Assembly (NCBI RefSeq): GCF_002149035.1 | Contig: NZ_NGFP01000012.1 | Span: forward strand, 28,831-70,115 | Direction: 5' to 3' | Length of the DNA: 41,285 bases | Origin: Streptosporangium minutum | Lineage (GTDB): Bacteria; Actinomycetota; Actinomycetes; Streptosporangiales; Streptosporangiaceae | Shown here: positions 32,294-41,282 of the stretch, one piece after another | Numbering within the stretch: position 1 is the first letter of the stretch | Layout: each line of letters opens with the position of its first letter | Notes under the pieces: generated by a model | Databases searched by the model: none | Told to the model about the DNA's origin: nothing | What the model saw: the letters and a program-made list of their open reading frames with translations, nothing else | Translations under genes and position numbers: made by a program

Positions 32294-32472
32294 GCCTTGG
32301 AGACTAAAGGGTCGATCGCCGGGACAGGCCCTCAGGTGCCGACCTGACGGGGCTTTCGTCGGATGCAGGGCGCGGATTCCCGAAGGGCCGCGCCGATCCC
32401 GGCGGGCGGGTCCTCGCCGGGGGAGCGGCCGCCCCGGCCGGGTCGGACGGGTCCCGCGGTTCCGCCGCCACG

Positions 32473-32775
32473 CTAGTCCGGCAGCTTGGCGGCGATGACC
32501 TGGATCTTGATGATGTTCGGAGGCTTCTCGAAGAGATCGGGGGCCCGCTCCGTCAGGGCCTTGGCGATCTCACCCTGCAGGTGGGCCTCGCGGCCCGGCT
32601 CGTCGGGGAAGAAGTCGACGATGGCGTAGAGCGAAGAGCTCATGCGGATCGCGAACCAGGCGGTGGTCGCGGGCTCCGCCTCGGCGAGCGGGAGCGCTTC
32701 CCTGAGGAAGCTCTCCACCTCGGCCTCCTTGCCGAGCTTGGCTTCGAGCGGAATGAGAAATCCCAGGGTGACCAT
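32473..32775 (-). CDS. Antibiotic biosynthesis monooxygenase (ABM) domain protein
   Basis: The 100-residue protein has the dimeric alpha/beta-barrel ABM fold: VTLGFLIPLEAKLGKEAEVE, SFLREALPLAEAEPATTAWF and YAIVDFFPDEPGREAHLQGE. Such proteins include quinol monooxygenases (YgiN) and cofactor-free anthrone oxygenases, but also many of unknown role. ATG 32775 has AGGAG 6 nt upstream, which decides the start over in-frame upstream codons. It stands alone, 178 bp before the DUF1707 gene. Confidence 0.88.
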   Translation of the reverse strand: MVTLGFLIPLEAKLGKEAEVESFLREALPLAEAEPATTAWFAIRMSSSLYAIVDFFPDEPGREAHLQGEIAKALTERAPDLFEKPPNIIKIQVIAAKLPD

Positions 32776-32899
32776 GCGGGCTCCTGCCGGTTCCGGAGAG
32801 TTTCGCTGTCTCACCTCAGCGTCTCCGTCACAAGGCCACGATTACACCGCGGGTCGTCCCGGGACCTCTACGCGAAAAGACGCCACTCCCCCTGTCCGG

Positions 32900-33376
32900 T
32901 CACGCTCCGGTCCGCGACCGCAAGACTTCCAGGGCCCGATCGGCGTGGGCCTGCATGCTCGTCTCGCTGTGGATCACCTCCAGGAGGCGGCGGTCCACGT
33001 CGACGACGAAGGTCATCCGGCGCGTGAGGAAGGGCCCCACCGCGATGTTGCGCCGGGCGCCGAGCTGCCGGGCGACGGCGCCGTCCGGATCCGACAGCAG
33101 GGGGAAGCCCAGGTCGTAGGTGTCGGCGAACCGCCGCTGGCGGTCGACCGCGTCGCGGCTGATCCCGACCCGGGTCGCCCCCACGGCGGCGAACTCGGCC
33201 GCCAGGTCCCGGAAGTGGCAGCTCTCCGCCGTGCACCCCGACGTCATGGCGGCCGGGTAGAAGAACAGCACCACCGGCCCCGCCGCCACGAGGTCACTGA
33301 GCCGCCGTGACGTCCCGGTCTCGTCGAGAAGCTCGAAATCCTCGACCACGTCTCCCACCGCGAGACTTCCACCCAC
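32900..33376 (-). CDS. Peroxiredoxin, BCP/PrxQ type
   Basis: The 158-residue thiol peroxidase reduces H2O2 and organic peroxides. Seen: VVLFFYPAAMTSGCTAESCHFRDL, with the peroxidatic Cys and a resolving Cys five residues later (CTAESC), the PrxQ arrangement. Then come GISRDAVDRQRRFADTY, FPLLSDPDG and RMTFVVDVDRRLLEV. The usual Thr/Pro before the Cys reads MTSGC rather than PxxxTxxC with Pro in YPAAMT, still canonical. GTG 33376 is chosen because GGGAGG lies about 7 nt upstream; the frame upstream is not protein-like. Confidence 0.92.
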   Translation of the reverse strand: MGGSLAVGDVVEDFELLDETGTSRRLSDLVAAGPVVLFFYPAAMTSGCTAESCHFRDLAAEFAAVGATRVGISRDAVDRQRRFADTYDLGFPLLSDPDGAVARQLGARRNIAVGPFLTRRMTFVVDVDRRLLEVIHSETSMQAHADRALEVLRSRTGA

Positions 33377-33733
33377 GACATGTCCTCCCTGTGCCACCGA
33401 ACGGCTCCCGCCTCCGTACTTCGTGACCGGCGGGACCGGAGGCTGGTGCTCCGGCCCCCCATTGTGGGTCGAGTCATCACTTGAGGGACACCTCCCGGGC
33501 GGTCCCGTCGCGGAAACGGCGGTCCCGCCGTGAAACCGGGCACGACGCCTACGGACCGGTTCCACAGGGGGGCACCGCGCGGGCCGGAGCGCGTCACGGG
33601 GACCGGGGAGCGGGCACCGGCCGGGCCGACCGGGACGGCGGTGGGCTCCGCCCGCGCGCCCAGGCGACGCCACACAGGGTGACGAATACATTGCTTATCG
33701 TTACGTTCAGTCGCATCAGCCACAGGAGAAACC
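33377..33733. other. 357-bp region between divergent peroxiredoxin and lipase genes
   Basis: It must hold both promoters. Close to the lipase start, an AT-richer strip includes TATCGT (33696-33701) and TACGTT, possible -10 elements. ACGGCG/CGCCGT forms a small dyad near 33520. I see no gene. Confidence 0.4.
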
Positions 33734-34564
33734 GTGCGCCACCAGCTTCTCGCAGCCCTCGTCACCGTCCCGCTGATCACCTTCGGCACCGGCACCGGTG
33801 CCGTCCCGGCCACCGCCCGGCCCGCCGCGACGCAGGTGAACTACGCGGCCTTGGGCGACTCCTTCTCCTCCGGTTCCGGCGCCGGGGACTACGACCCCGA
33901 CAGCGGGCTGTGCCGGCGCAGCGCCAACTCCCACCCGATCCTGTGGGCCCGCGCCAACCGTCCCGACGGTTTCAGGTACGAGGCGTGCGGCGGGGCGGTG
34001 ACCGACGATGTGGTGGCGCGGCAGGTCCCCGACGCCCTGGACGGCGACACCACCCTGGTCACCGTCACGATCGGCGGCAACGACGCCGGTTTCGAGGCGG
34101 CCGTCGTCAACTGCGTCGTGGTCGGCAGCGAGGCCGAGGACTGCAACCGCGTCCTCGACGAGGCCGGGCGGTTCGTCGACCAGAGGCTGCCCGGCAAGCT
34201 CGCCTGGACCTACGGCGCCATCCGTGACGCCGCCCCGGCGGCGGAGGTCCTGGTCTCCGGCTACCCGCACCTGTTCGAGCCGGGCCACCCGTTCGGCTGC
34301 GGCGTCGCCGAATGGAGGCGCGACCGCATGAACCTGCTCGCCGACCACATCAACACGGTCATCCGGGAGCAGGCCGAGAACGCCGGTTTCCGCTACGTGG
34401 ACGTGCGCGACGCCTTCGCCGGGCACGGGGTGTGCGCTCCCGGCGGGATCCAGCGGGAATGGATCACCCGCATCATGCCGACGAACACCTGGCAGTCCTA
34501 CCACCCGAACCGGCGCGGGCAGTCCTCGGGCTACCTGCCGGCTCTCAGCGCCGCCATCGGCTGA
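33734..34564 (+). CDS. Secreted SGNH-family lipase/esterase
   Basis: The 276-residue exported hydrolase has a signal peptide (RHQLLAALVTVPLITFGTG, probable cut after TARPA near 30). The SGNH blocks are YAALGDSFSSGSGAGDY with the catalytic Ser, an ACGGAVTDDV stretch, TIGGNDAGFE, and SYHPNRRGQ with the catalytic His. Six Cys in the mature part should form three disulfides, as in Streptomyces lipases of this type. AGGAGAAACC precedes GTG 33734 directly. It is followed by 96 bp and a convergent gene. Confidence 0.93.
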   Translation: MRHQLLAALVTVPLITFGTGTGAVPATARPAATQVNYAALGDSFSSGSGAGDYDPDSGLCRRSANSHPILWARANRPDGFRYEACGGAVTDDVVARQVPDALDGDTTLVTVTIGGNDAGFEAAVVNCVVVGSEAEDCNRVLDEAGRFVDQRLPGKLAWTYGAIRDAAPAAEVLVSGYPHLFEPGHPFGCGVAEWRRDRMNLLADHINTVIREQAENAGFRYVDVRDAFAGHGVCAPGGIQREWITRIMPTNTWQSYHPNRRGQSSGYLPALSAAIG

Positions 34565-34660
34565 CCGGGCCACCTCCCGGCTCCCGGCACCACCGCCGGC
34601 TGACCGGCCGCCCACCGGTTCTCGGCACCGCCGCAGGCCTCCCCGCGGCCGGGACCCGGA

Positions 34661-35428
34661 TCAGCCAGCCGTACCGGTGGGCGGGCGCCGTGCCCTCCGC
34701 GGGCGCAGGCGGGTCACGACGGTGACGGGCGCGAAGATCGTGAACAGCAGCGGCACCGCGCCCGCCCAGAGCGGTGCGAGGTGCACCACCAGCGACGCGC
34801 AGAGCGCGCCGGCGGCGAGAGCCAGGACGATGACCGCGCGGCGGAGGGCGTCGGCGGTCCTGCGCGACGCCAGCGACTGCAGCAGCGAGGTGAGGGTGCC
34901 GGTGACGAAGGTGGTCGTGATGCCGGCGACGTTGACGCGCCGGGCCGCCGCGGCCTGCAGGCCCATGGCGCAGGACGCCACGGCGATCAGCAGGAGCGTC
35001 GAGGAGTGCCCGGGTTCGGCGTCGCAGAGTATCCAGCCGATGAGGAACACGACGTGGAGGGCGAGGCAGATCCAGAGCAGGCGGGTGACGGCCAGGGGCC
35101 ACGACTCGTTCCCCCGGCCGCGGTCGGGCACCTTGAAGCCGATGAAGACCCCGATGGAGAAGATCACGCATGCGAGGCCGGAACGTATCACCCGGATCTG
35201 CCAGTTCTCCCCGCCGACGAGTGCGACGAGGATCAGGTTGCCGGTCATGTTGGCGGTGAAGACGCCTCCGAGCGCCAGGAACGCGACCCCGTCCATCGCG
35301 CCCGCCCCCAGGGTCAGGAAGACCAGGACGACGTAGCTCCACCGTCGCGGGTCGCCTCCCGCCGGTGAGGCTGCGGAGGCGGCCCCGCGCGCGGGTGGCG
35401 GCGGCGGTTCCGCGTCGGAGTGGGTCAT
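34661..35428 (-). CDS. DUF1275 (YoaK-like) membrane protein
   Basis: The 255-residue protein has about six transmembrane helices and the DUF1275 signatures GAMDGVAFLALGGVFTANMT and NVAGITTTFVTGTLTSL. The N terminus is Pro/Ala-rich and cytoplasmic (MTHSDAEPPPPPARGA) and the C terminus is basic (RLRPRRARRP). The transported substrate, if any, is unknown. Its start is 39 nt after the diiron gene stop, so it is probably the third gene of the minus-strand unit led by the EamA transporter. Confidence 0.9.
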   Translation of the reverse strand: MTHSDAEPPPPPARGAASAASPAGGDPRRWSYVVLVFLTLGAGAMDGVAFLALGGVFTANMTGNLILVALVGGENWQIRVIRSGLACVIFSIGVFIGFKVPDRGRGNESWPLAVTRLLWICLALHVVFLIGWILCDAEPGHSSTLLLIAVASCAMGLQAAAARRVNVAGITTTFVTGTLTSLLQSLASRRTADALRRAVIVLALAAGALCASLVVHLAPLWAGAVPLLFTIFAPVTVVTRLRPRRARRPPTGTAG

Positions 35429-35467
35429 GGAGCCGGCCCGGGGCGCTTCCCTGTCGTCCCGCCGGGG

Positions 35468-36490
35468 TCAGAACACCGGGATGATGTCTTCGGGGTCGAG
35501 GAAGTCAACCTCGACGCCTTCGATGTCGAGTTCGGGGATGGCCGGGAACTCGATCCCCCAGCGCTCCACGATGGCGCGGATCCGGGCCATGGCGACCCGC
35601 CAGTTCTCCGCCTGCTCCTCGTAGGAGAGCACGCCGAGCCCGGCGTCGCGGGCGTGGTCCATCAGGACGCGGTGGTTGTGCAGGAAGTAGGGGGGCAGTT
35701 CCCAGAAGCCGCCCGGCGGCTCCCAGAGGATCATGGAGAGGAAGACGAACCCGGCGCGGAGCTGGCGGGTGATCAGCGAGCGGGTGTCGTCGGTGAGGCC
35801 GGGCCACTCGTTCTCCAGGATGGTCATGCAGATCTGGAGATGGCGCGACTCGTCGCGGCCGATGCGGTGGAACATCTCGCTGAACACCGGGTGCTCGGTG
35901 CCGGTGGCCATGCCGCGGAACAGGGTGGAGGCGGCCATCTCGCCCATCATGAAGCTGGTGAACAGCACCGGCAGGCTGTATTTGCCGACGGCGCCGCTGT
36001 AGCCCGTCCAGTAGCGGCCGCCGTTGTGGTAGAGCCAGCCGATGTTGTTGTGGGCCGCCCTCTCCAGGTCGGTGGCGGGGACCCAGTCGAGCGGCCCGCC
36101 CGGCCAGAGCCGGGCGATGGTCCGCTGGCAGCACTCCTCGTGGTTCATCTCGTCACGCGTGATCGAGAAGAAGCACTTGCGGACCGGGTCCTCCTCGTGC
36201 TTCTCGAACGCCTGGATGGTGGCGCGGGCGAAGACGGCCGGGCCCGAGGCGTCGAAGTTGGCCAGCACGGAGAACCAGTACATGATCCCGAGCCGCTGTT
36301 CGACGGTGAAGTCGCCGGGGTCGAGGCCGTCCCAGGGCAGGTCGGCCGGGTTCCAGACCGTGCGCTTGGACTTCTCGTAGATGGCCGCCAGCTTGCCTGT
36401 CTCGACCCGCCACTCCATCGGATAGATGTTCGGCTGAGGGATCTCCGGAGCGGGCCAGAAGCCGCCTTCGGGAATCGACAGGTCCGCCAT
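35468..36490 (-). CDS. Ferritin-like diiron protein, oxidase/oxygenase of unknown substrate
   Basis: The 340-residue protein has the four-helix diiron ligand pattern of ribonucleotide reductase R2-like and AurF-like oxygenases: E114-M-N-H117 in TRDEMNHEECC, E184 in MMGEMA, and E214-S-R-H217 in GRDESRHLQI, with a likely first Glu in the helix ATIQAFEKHEED. There is no Tyr-radical signature I can name, and the C terminus (LDIEGVEVDFLDPEDIIPVF) is not the R2 type. It may hydroxylate, desaturate or N-oxidise a small molecule or lipid. GGGGTGG precedes the ATG. It is 57 nt downstream of an EamA transporter and upstream of a DUF1275 gene, suggesting a shared pathway. Confidence 0.82.
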   Translation of the reverse strand: MADLSIPEGGFWPAPEIPQPNIYPMEWRVETGKLAAIYEKSKRTVWNPADLPWDGLDPGDFTVEQRLGIMYWFSVLANFDASGPAVFARATIQAFEKHEEDPVRKCFFSITRDEMNHEECCQRTIARLWPGGPLDWVPATDLERAAHNNIGWLYHNGGRYWTGYSGAVGKYSLPVLFTSFMMGEMAASTLFRGMATGTEHPVFSEMFHRIGRDESRHLQICMTILENEWPGLTDDTRSLITRQLRAGFVFLSMILWEPPGGFWELPPYFLHNHRVLMDHARDAGLGVLSYEEQAENWRVAMARIRAIVERWGIEFPAIPELDIEGVEVDFLDPEDIIPVF

Positions 36491-36547
36491 GATCCACCCC
36501 TTTTGTGACAGATACAGCTCATATCCTGCGCTCGGATGTCACATCTT

Positions 36548-37489
36548 TCAAGAGCGTGCCCGCTGGCTCATGGCGACACACACCAGTACGGCGAGCGCCG
36601 CCGCGACGGTCACCGCGCCGAACCGCTCGTCGAGGAGGAGCCAGGCCCACAGCAGCGTCAGCAGCGGCTGGGCGAGCTGGGTCTGCCCGGCGCGCGCGAT
36701 CCCGCCCGCGGCCAGTCCCGCGTACCAGGGGATGAAACCGAGGAACATGGAGATCAGCCCCGCGTAGGCGAACCCGGCCAGCGACGTCGCGGTGGGCCGC
36801 ACGTCCGTGGTCAGCGCCAGGGCGACCGTCGCGGGGACGGTGAGCGGGACGGCGACGACCAGGGCGTAGGAGATCACCCTCCAGCCGGGCGTCTCGCGGG
36901 CCAGGCGGCCGCCCTCGGTGTAGCCGGCCGCGGCCGACAGCAGCGCCCCCACGAGGAGCAGGTCGGCTCCGGTGGCGTGGCCGCCGTCCCGGCTGAGGGT
37001 GAAGGCCGTGATCGAGACGGCTCCGAGGGCGCAGGCCGCCCAGAACACCGGCTTCGGCCGCTCCCCTCCGCGCAGGACGGCGCAGGCGGCGGTGGCGGCG
37101 GGAAGGAGCCCGATGACCACCGCGGCGTGGGAGGCGCCGGCCCCGGCGTCGAGCGCCAGCCCGCTGAAGACGGGGAAGCCGAAGACCACCCCGGCCACGA
37201 TGACGAGATAGGACCGGAGGTGGGATCTGGGCGGCAGCAACGGCCCCCTGGCCGCCACCAGGAAGACCAGCGCCGGGACCGCCGCGATCACGGCTCGCCC
37301 GATCGCCACGAGGTAGGGGTCGAACCCCTCCATCGCGAAGACCGTCGCCGGGAACGACCCGGAGAACGACAGCACCCCGAGACCGGCCAGCAGGGTCCCC
37401 CGCCACGCCGTACCGGAGGACGCCGCGCTCCCGGCGGGCGTGCCGACCGCTACTCGACCTGAGACGATAGCGCTATCCTTATCATTCAT
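36548..37489 (-). CDS. EamA/DMT-family transporter
   Basis: The 313-residue protein has ten hydrophobic helices in two EamA repeats (LLAGLGVLSFSGSFPATVFA and LAGFAYAGLISMFLGFIPWY open them). Such proteins export amino acids or other metabolites. ATG 37489 is the only reasonable start; the open frame beyond it overlaps the MocR gene. This ATG shares two bases with the ATG of the divergent MocR gene, so the mRNA must be leaderless or start within the neighbour. It leads a probable operon with the diiron and DUF1275 genes and is likely regulated by MocR. Confidence 0.9.
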   Translation of the reverse strand: MNDKDSAIVSGRVAVGTPAGSAASSGTAWRGTLLAGLGVLSFSGSFPATVFAMEGFDPYLVAIGRAVIAAVPALVFLVAARGPLLPPRSHLRSYLVIVAGVVFGFPVFSGLALDAGAGASHAAVVIGLLPAATAACAVLRGGERPKPVFWAACALGAVSITAFTLSRDGGHATGADLLLVGALLSAAAGYTEGGRLARETPGWRVISYALVVAVPLTVPATVALALTTDVRPTATSLAGFAYAGLISMFLGFIPWYAGLAAGGIARAGQTQLAQPLLTLLWAWLLLDERFGAVTVAAALAVLVCVAMSQRARS

Positions 37490-37511
37490 GAATGACGATA
37501 GCAGTATCGTC
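37463..37511. promoter_or_regulatory. Twin dyads flanking overlapping start codons of the transporter and MocR genes
   Basis: GATAGCGCTATC (37466-37477, perfect) and GACGATA-GCAG-TATCGTC (37494-37511, perfect arms) lie on either side of TTCATGAA, in which both ATGs sit. Each dyad is inside one gene's first codons and upstream of the other gene's start. TATCCT (37474-37479) and, on the minus strand, TATCGT (37500-37495) are placed as -10 boxes for leaderless transcripts. Confidence 0.65.
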
Positions 37512-38885
37512 CGTCTGGCTACCGTGATCCGTGAGGAGACGGCGCGGCTGCGCCCCGGGGACAGGCTGCCATCAAGCCGGGAGCTGGTGCGGCTCCACGG
37601 CGTGAGCCCGGTGACCGTGTCGCGGGCACTTGCCCGGCTTGCCGCGGAAGGTCGAGTGATCACCAGGCCGGGCAGCGGGACCTACGTGGCCCCCGCGGTC
37701 ACCCGGGTCGGCGGCGCGGCGGACCTGTCCTGGCAGACGGTCGCGCTCGGCGACCGGGTGGTGGACGACGCGGAGGTGAGCGGCCTGCTCACTCCCCCGC
37801 CGGACGACGTCATCCCGCTCACCGGCGGCTACCTCAACCCGGCCCTGCGCCCCGCGAAGGCCCTGTCAGCCGCCGCCACCCGCGCGCTCCGCCGCCCGGA
37901 CGTCTGGGCGCTGCCGCCGCTGAGCGGCGTTCCGGAGCTGCGCGGCTGGTTCGCGCAGGAGGCGGGGGGCGACGTCACCTCCTCGGACGCCCTCGTGGTC
38001 AGCGGCGGGCAGTCCGCCCTCACCCACGCCTTCCGCGCCCTCACCGCCCCGGGCACCCCGATCCTCGTCGAGACGCCGACCTATCCGGGCGCGCTCGCCG
38101 CCGCACGGGCCGCCGGACTCCGCCCGACGGCCGTACCCATGGATCGCGACGGGGTGCGACCTGAGCTCCTCGCGGAGGCCTTCGCCGTCACGGGCGCGCG
38201 GGTCTTCTTCTGCCAGCCGACCCTGCACAACCCCACCGGCGCGACCCTGTCCCTCGAACGGCGCGGGCAGGTGCTCGCGATCGCCCGGGCGGCCGGGGCG
38301 TTCGTCGTCGAGGACGACTACGCCAGGTATTTCGCGACGGAGCCGGTCCCGCCGTCGATGATCTCACTGGACGCCCACGGCACGGTCGTGCACGTCAACT
38401 CCCTCACCAAGGTCCTGTCGCCCAGCATGCGGGTCGCCGGAGTCGTCGCCCGCGGCCCGGCCGCGCGGCGGCTCAGAGCCAGCCAGGTCGTGGAGTCGTT
38501 CTTCGTCGCCAGGCCGCTGCAGGAGACGGCGCTGGAGTTCGTCGGCTCGCCCGCCTGGCCGCGCCACCTGGCCGGGCTGGGCGCCGAGCTGGCGGCCCGC
38601 AGGAACGCGCTCGCCACCGCGCTGACCGCCTGGATGCCCGCCGCCGGGATCCACCTCCTCCCACGGGGCGGCCTGCACCTGTGGGTACGGCTCCCGCCCG
38701 ACCGGGACGAGGAGACCGTGGTGGAGGCGGCCCGGCGGGCGGGCGTCATGGTGAGCCAGGGACGCATCTACTACCCGGCCGAGCCGCCGGGCCCCCAGCT
38801 CCGGCTGACCCACTCGGCGGCTCTCCGCCTGCCGGAGCTGGCCGAGGGCGTCCGGCGGCTGGCGACGGCACTGGACGCCGCCTGA
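37488..38885 (+). CDS. MocR-type regulator: GntR winged helix fused to aminotransferase-like domain
   Basis: The 465-residue protein has an N-terminal GntR domain (VIREETARLRPGDRLPSSRE, VSPVTVSRALARLAAEGRV, to about 70) and a fold-type I PLP domain from about 110. The PLP Lys is K308 in NSLTKVLSPSMR, with FCQPTLHNPTGATL and VVEDDYARYF as further cofactor-binding motifs, so PLP binding is expected. MocR proteins sense PLP or amino-compound adducts. ATG 37488 suits the domain start and overlaps the divergent transporter's ATG; a longer frame from 37440 is less likely. It probably controls the transporter operon and itself through the twin dyads. Confidence 0.92.
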   Translation: MNDDSSIVRLATVIREETARLRPGDRLPSSRELVRLHGVSPVTVSRALARLAAEGRVITRPGSGTYVAPAVTRVGGAADLSWQTVALGDRVVDDAEVSGLLTPPPDDVIPLTGGYLNPALRPAKALSAAATRALRRPDVWALPPLSGVPELRGWFAQEAGGDVTSSDALVVSGGQSALTHAFRALTAPGTPILVETPTYPGALAAARAAGLRPTAVPMDRDGVRPELLAEAFAVTGARVFFCQPTLHNPTGATLSLERRGQVLAIARAAGAFVVEDDYARYFATEPVPPSMISLDAHGTVVHVNSLTKVLSPSMRVAGVVARGPAARRLRASQVVESFFVARPLQETALEFVGSPAWPRHLAGLGAELAARRNALATALTAWMPAAGIHLLPRGGLHLWVRLPPDRDEETVVEAARRAGVMVSQGRIYYPAEPPGPQLRLTHSAALRLPELAEGVRRLATALDAA

Positions 38886-39016
38886 CCCCGGAAGGCGAGA
38901 CACGCCCGGTACCACATGTCCCCTTCCAGATCAACACCATTGAAAATCCTTTGGCGGTGTCGCAACGAATACAACCCCCTAATGGCATACAGTGGTTGTG
39001 AAGAGGTGATCTAACC

Positions 39017-39571
39017 ATGGACAACCCCGCCGACCTGGTGTGCGACTTCGTCAACAGCTACGACGTCGAGAGCGGGACCGACGACCTCCCCACTCCCGCC
39101 GCGCTGGCCGCGTGGCTCGCCAGGCGGGAGCTGATCGGCCCCGGAGACACCGCCGGCGACGACGACCTCGCCCTGGCCGTCGATCTCCGCGAGGCCCTCC
39201 GCGCGGCGCTCCGGGCCAACCACGACGGCCGCACCCGCGACCGCGACGACCGCGAGCCCGGACCGCCCCGCCTGTTCACCGGACTCCCCCTGCGGGTCGC
39301 CCTGACCGCCGGGGGCCCCGTCCTCGAACCGGTCGCGGCCGGCGTGCCCGGCGGGCTGGCCAGGATCACGGCGGCGGTGATGGGCGCGTACGCCGACGGG
39401 ATGTGGCCGAGGCTGAAGGTGTGCACCGAGAGCACCTGTCAGTGGGCGTTCGTCGACTCGTCCAAGAACCGCTCGCGCTCCTGGTGTTCCATGAGAGTCT
39501 GCGGCAACCGCACCAAGACTCGGGCATATCGGGCTCGCCGTCAGACGGAGACAGCTCCGCGTCATCTCTGA
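39017..39571 (+). CDS. CGNR zinc-finger (ABATE domain) regulator
   Basis: The 184-residue protein has an N-terminal ABATE-type domain (LVCDFVNSYDVESGTDDLPT, LREALRAALRANHDG) and a C-terminal CGNR zinc finger: VCTESTCQWAFVDSSKNRSR, then WCSMRVCGNRTKTRAYR, with the four Cys and CGNR box complete. These are stress-linked DNA-binding proteins in actinobacteria. AGAGG lies 9-10 nt before ATG 39017. A possible terminator stem CCCCGA/TCGGGG spans 39580-39610, and the GNAT gene follows 132 bp later. Confidence 0.92.
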   Translation: MDNPADLVCDFVNSYDVESGTDDLPTPAALAAWLARRELIGPGDTAGDDDLALAVDLREALRAALRANHDGRTRDRDDREPGPPRLFTGLPLRVALTAGGPVLEPVAAGVPGGLARITAAVMGAYADGMWPRLKVCTESTCQWAFVDSSKNRSRSWCSMRVCGNRTKTRAYRARRQTETAPRHL

Positions 39572-39703
39572 GTCGGATTCCCCGATACGGTGTAGGAGCC
39601 TGTCTCGGGGATCCACCCGCCTGATGCCCGCTCGCGTGGCACGAGACCCACGAGACAGCGCTTCCTGAGGCGACGGCAGACGGCAGAGAAGGAGCGGGCC
39701 GAG

Positions 39704-40315
39704 ATGGCAGACGTAGGCGTGCGGGCGGCTCGGCACGATGATGTCGCCGCGGTGACGAGCACCCAGATCCGCGCCTGGAAATACGGTTACCGGGATTTCC
39801 TTCCCGAGGGACCGCTGGAGCAGATGACCGGTCCCGCCGCCGAGGAGATGTGGCGGCGCCAGTGGGACGAGGCGATCATCACTCCGCCGTCCTCGCGGCA
39901 CCGGGTGCTGGTGGCGGTGGAACAGGTCGTCCTCGACACCGACGCGTTCCCCGCTCTCGGTCCCGGCGGCATCGAGGCCGCCGCGGCGATGCGCGGCGCC
40001 GAGCGCGTGGTGGGCCTCGCCTCGCACGCCCCGGCGGAGGATCCCGACCTGGACCCGACCACCACCGCCGAGATGCTCACCTTCCTGGTGGATCCCGACC
40101 ACGTCCGGCGCGGGCACGGCAGCCGCCTGCTCAACGCGACGGTCGACTACCTCCGTGACGACGGCTACCACACCATCGTGACGTGGGTGTTCGCCGACAA
40201 CCACGGTCCGCTCGGATTCCTGGAATCGGCCGGTTGGGGCGAAGACGGAGCTGAGCGGGTCCTGAACATGGGCCGGCCGGTGCGGATGGTCCGGCTGGCC
40301 ACCGACATCAGCTAG
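39704..40315 (+). CDS. GNAT family N-acetyltransferase
   Basis: The 203-residue protein opens with VRAARHDDVAAVTSTQIRAW, typical of GNATs, and has the acetyl-CoA loop TFLVDPDHVRRGHGSRLLNA (motif A, RxxGxG) and the C-terminal VFADNHGPLGFLESAGW (motif B). A roughly 25-residue insert rich in Ala and Gly (FPALGPGGIEAAAAMRGA) lies before the central beta strands. The substrate is unknown. AAGGAG lies about 10 nt upstream of ATG 39704. menA begins 88 bp downstream. Confidence 0.9.
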   Translation: MADVGVRAARHDDVAAVTSTQIRAWKYGYRDFLPEGPLEQMTGPAAEEMWRRQWDEAIITPPSSRHRVLVAVEQVVLDTDAFPALGPGGIEAAAAMRGAERVVGLASHAPAEDPDLDPTTTAEMLTFLVDPDHVRRGHGSRLLNATVDYLRDDGYHTIVTWVFADNHGPLGFLESAGWGEDGAERVLNMGRPVRMVRLATDIS

Positions 40316-40403
40316 CCAGAGCCGCGGACACCGGCCGGGACCACCGCCATCGGCCGGCTCCCGGTCCCGCGGCAGCAAACGTCCGAGAGGAACCCGCAAC
40401 ACC

Positions 40404-41282
40404 ATGGCCACCCCGAGCCAGTGGATCGCCGGAGCCCGTCCGCGCACCCTTCCCGCCGCCGTCGTCCCCGTCGCCGTCGGCACCGGTGTCGCGATCGGGT
40501 ACGGCGGAGCGGTCTGGTGGCGGGCCCTGCTCGCCCTGTTCGTAGCACTCGCGCTGCAGGTGGGCGTGAACTACGCCAACGACTACAGCGACGGCGTGCG
40601 CGGCACCGACGACGAGCGGGTCGGCCCGATGCGCCTGGTCGGTTCGGGGGCGGCGTCGCCTCGCGAGGTCCTCGCCGCGGCGCTGGGCTGCTTCCTGGCC
40701 GCCGCGGCGGCGGGGCTGGTCCTGGTCGTCGCCACCGGCGCGTGGTGGCTGCTGCTGGTCGGCGCGGTGTCGATCGCGGCCGCCTGGTTCTACACCGGCG
40801 GCTCCAGGCCCTACGGCTACCGCGCGCTCGGTGAGATCTCGGTGTTCGTGTTCTTCGGCCTGGTCGCGGTGGCGGGCACCACGTTCGTGCAGCTCGAATG
40901 GCTGCCCTGGACGGCCCTGGCGGCCTCGGTCCCGGTGGGCCTGCTGGCCTGCGCGATGCTGGTGGTCAACAACCTGCGTGACATCGTCACCGACCGCCCG
41001 GCCGGCAAGCGCACCATGGCCGTGGTGCTCGGCGACACCCGGACCCGCACCCTCTACACCCTCTGCCTGGCGCTCCCCCTGGTCATCGCGGTGGCCCTGA
41101 CGCCGTGGCAGCCGTTCGCGGCGCTGGCCGTGCTCGCCACGCCGCTCGCGATCGGACCGGTGAAGGCCGTCAGGCAGGGCGCCACCGGCCCCGCCCTGAT
41201 CGCCACGCTCCAGCAGACCGGCCGCTTCCAGCTCGTCTACGGCCTGCTGTTCACCGTCGGCCTGGCGCTGCACGCCCTGTAG
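40404..41282 (+). CDS. menA: 1,4-dihydroxy-2-naphthoate polyprenyltransferase
   Basis: The 292-residue integral membrane enzyme attaches the polyprenyl chain in menaquinone synthesis. Seen: the first Asp-rich motif NYANDYSDGVRGTDDER (near 57-73) and the second NNLRDIVTDRPAGKRT (near 192-207), within eight or nine hydrophobic helices. The N-terminal QWIAGARPRTLPAAVVPV is the usual MenA start. The gene is complete, ending 3 bases before the window edge. Actinobacteria use menaquinone as main respiratory quinone, so this is probably essential. No other men gene is in view. Confidence 0.95.
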   Translation: MATPSQWIAGARPRTLPAAVVPVAVGTGVAIGYGGAVWWRALLALFVALALQVGVNYANDYSDGVRGTDDERVGPMRLVGSGAASPREVLAAALGCFLAAAAAGLVLVVATGAWWLLLVGAVSIAAAWFYTGGSRPYGYRALGEISVFVFFGLVAVAGTTFVQLEWLPWTALAASVPVGLLACAMLVVNNLRDIVTDRPAGKRTMAVVLGDTRTRTLYTLCLALPLVIAVALTPWQPFAALAVLATPLAIGPVKAVRQGATGPALIATLQQTGRFQLVYGLLFTVGLALHAL

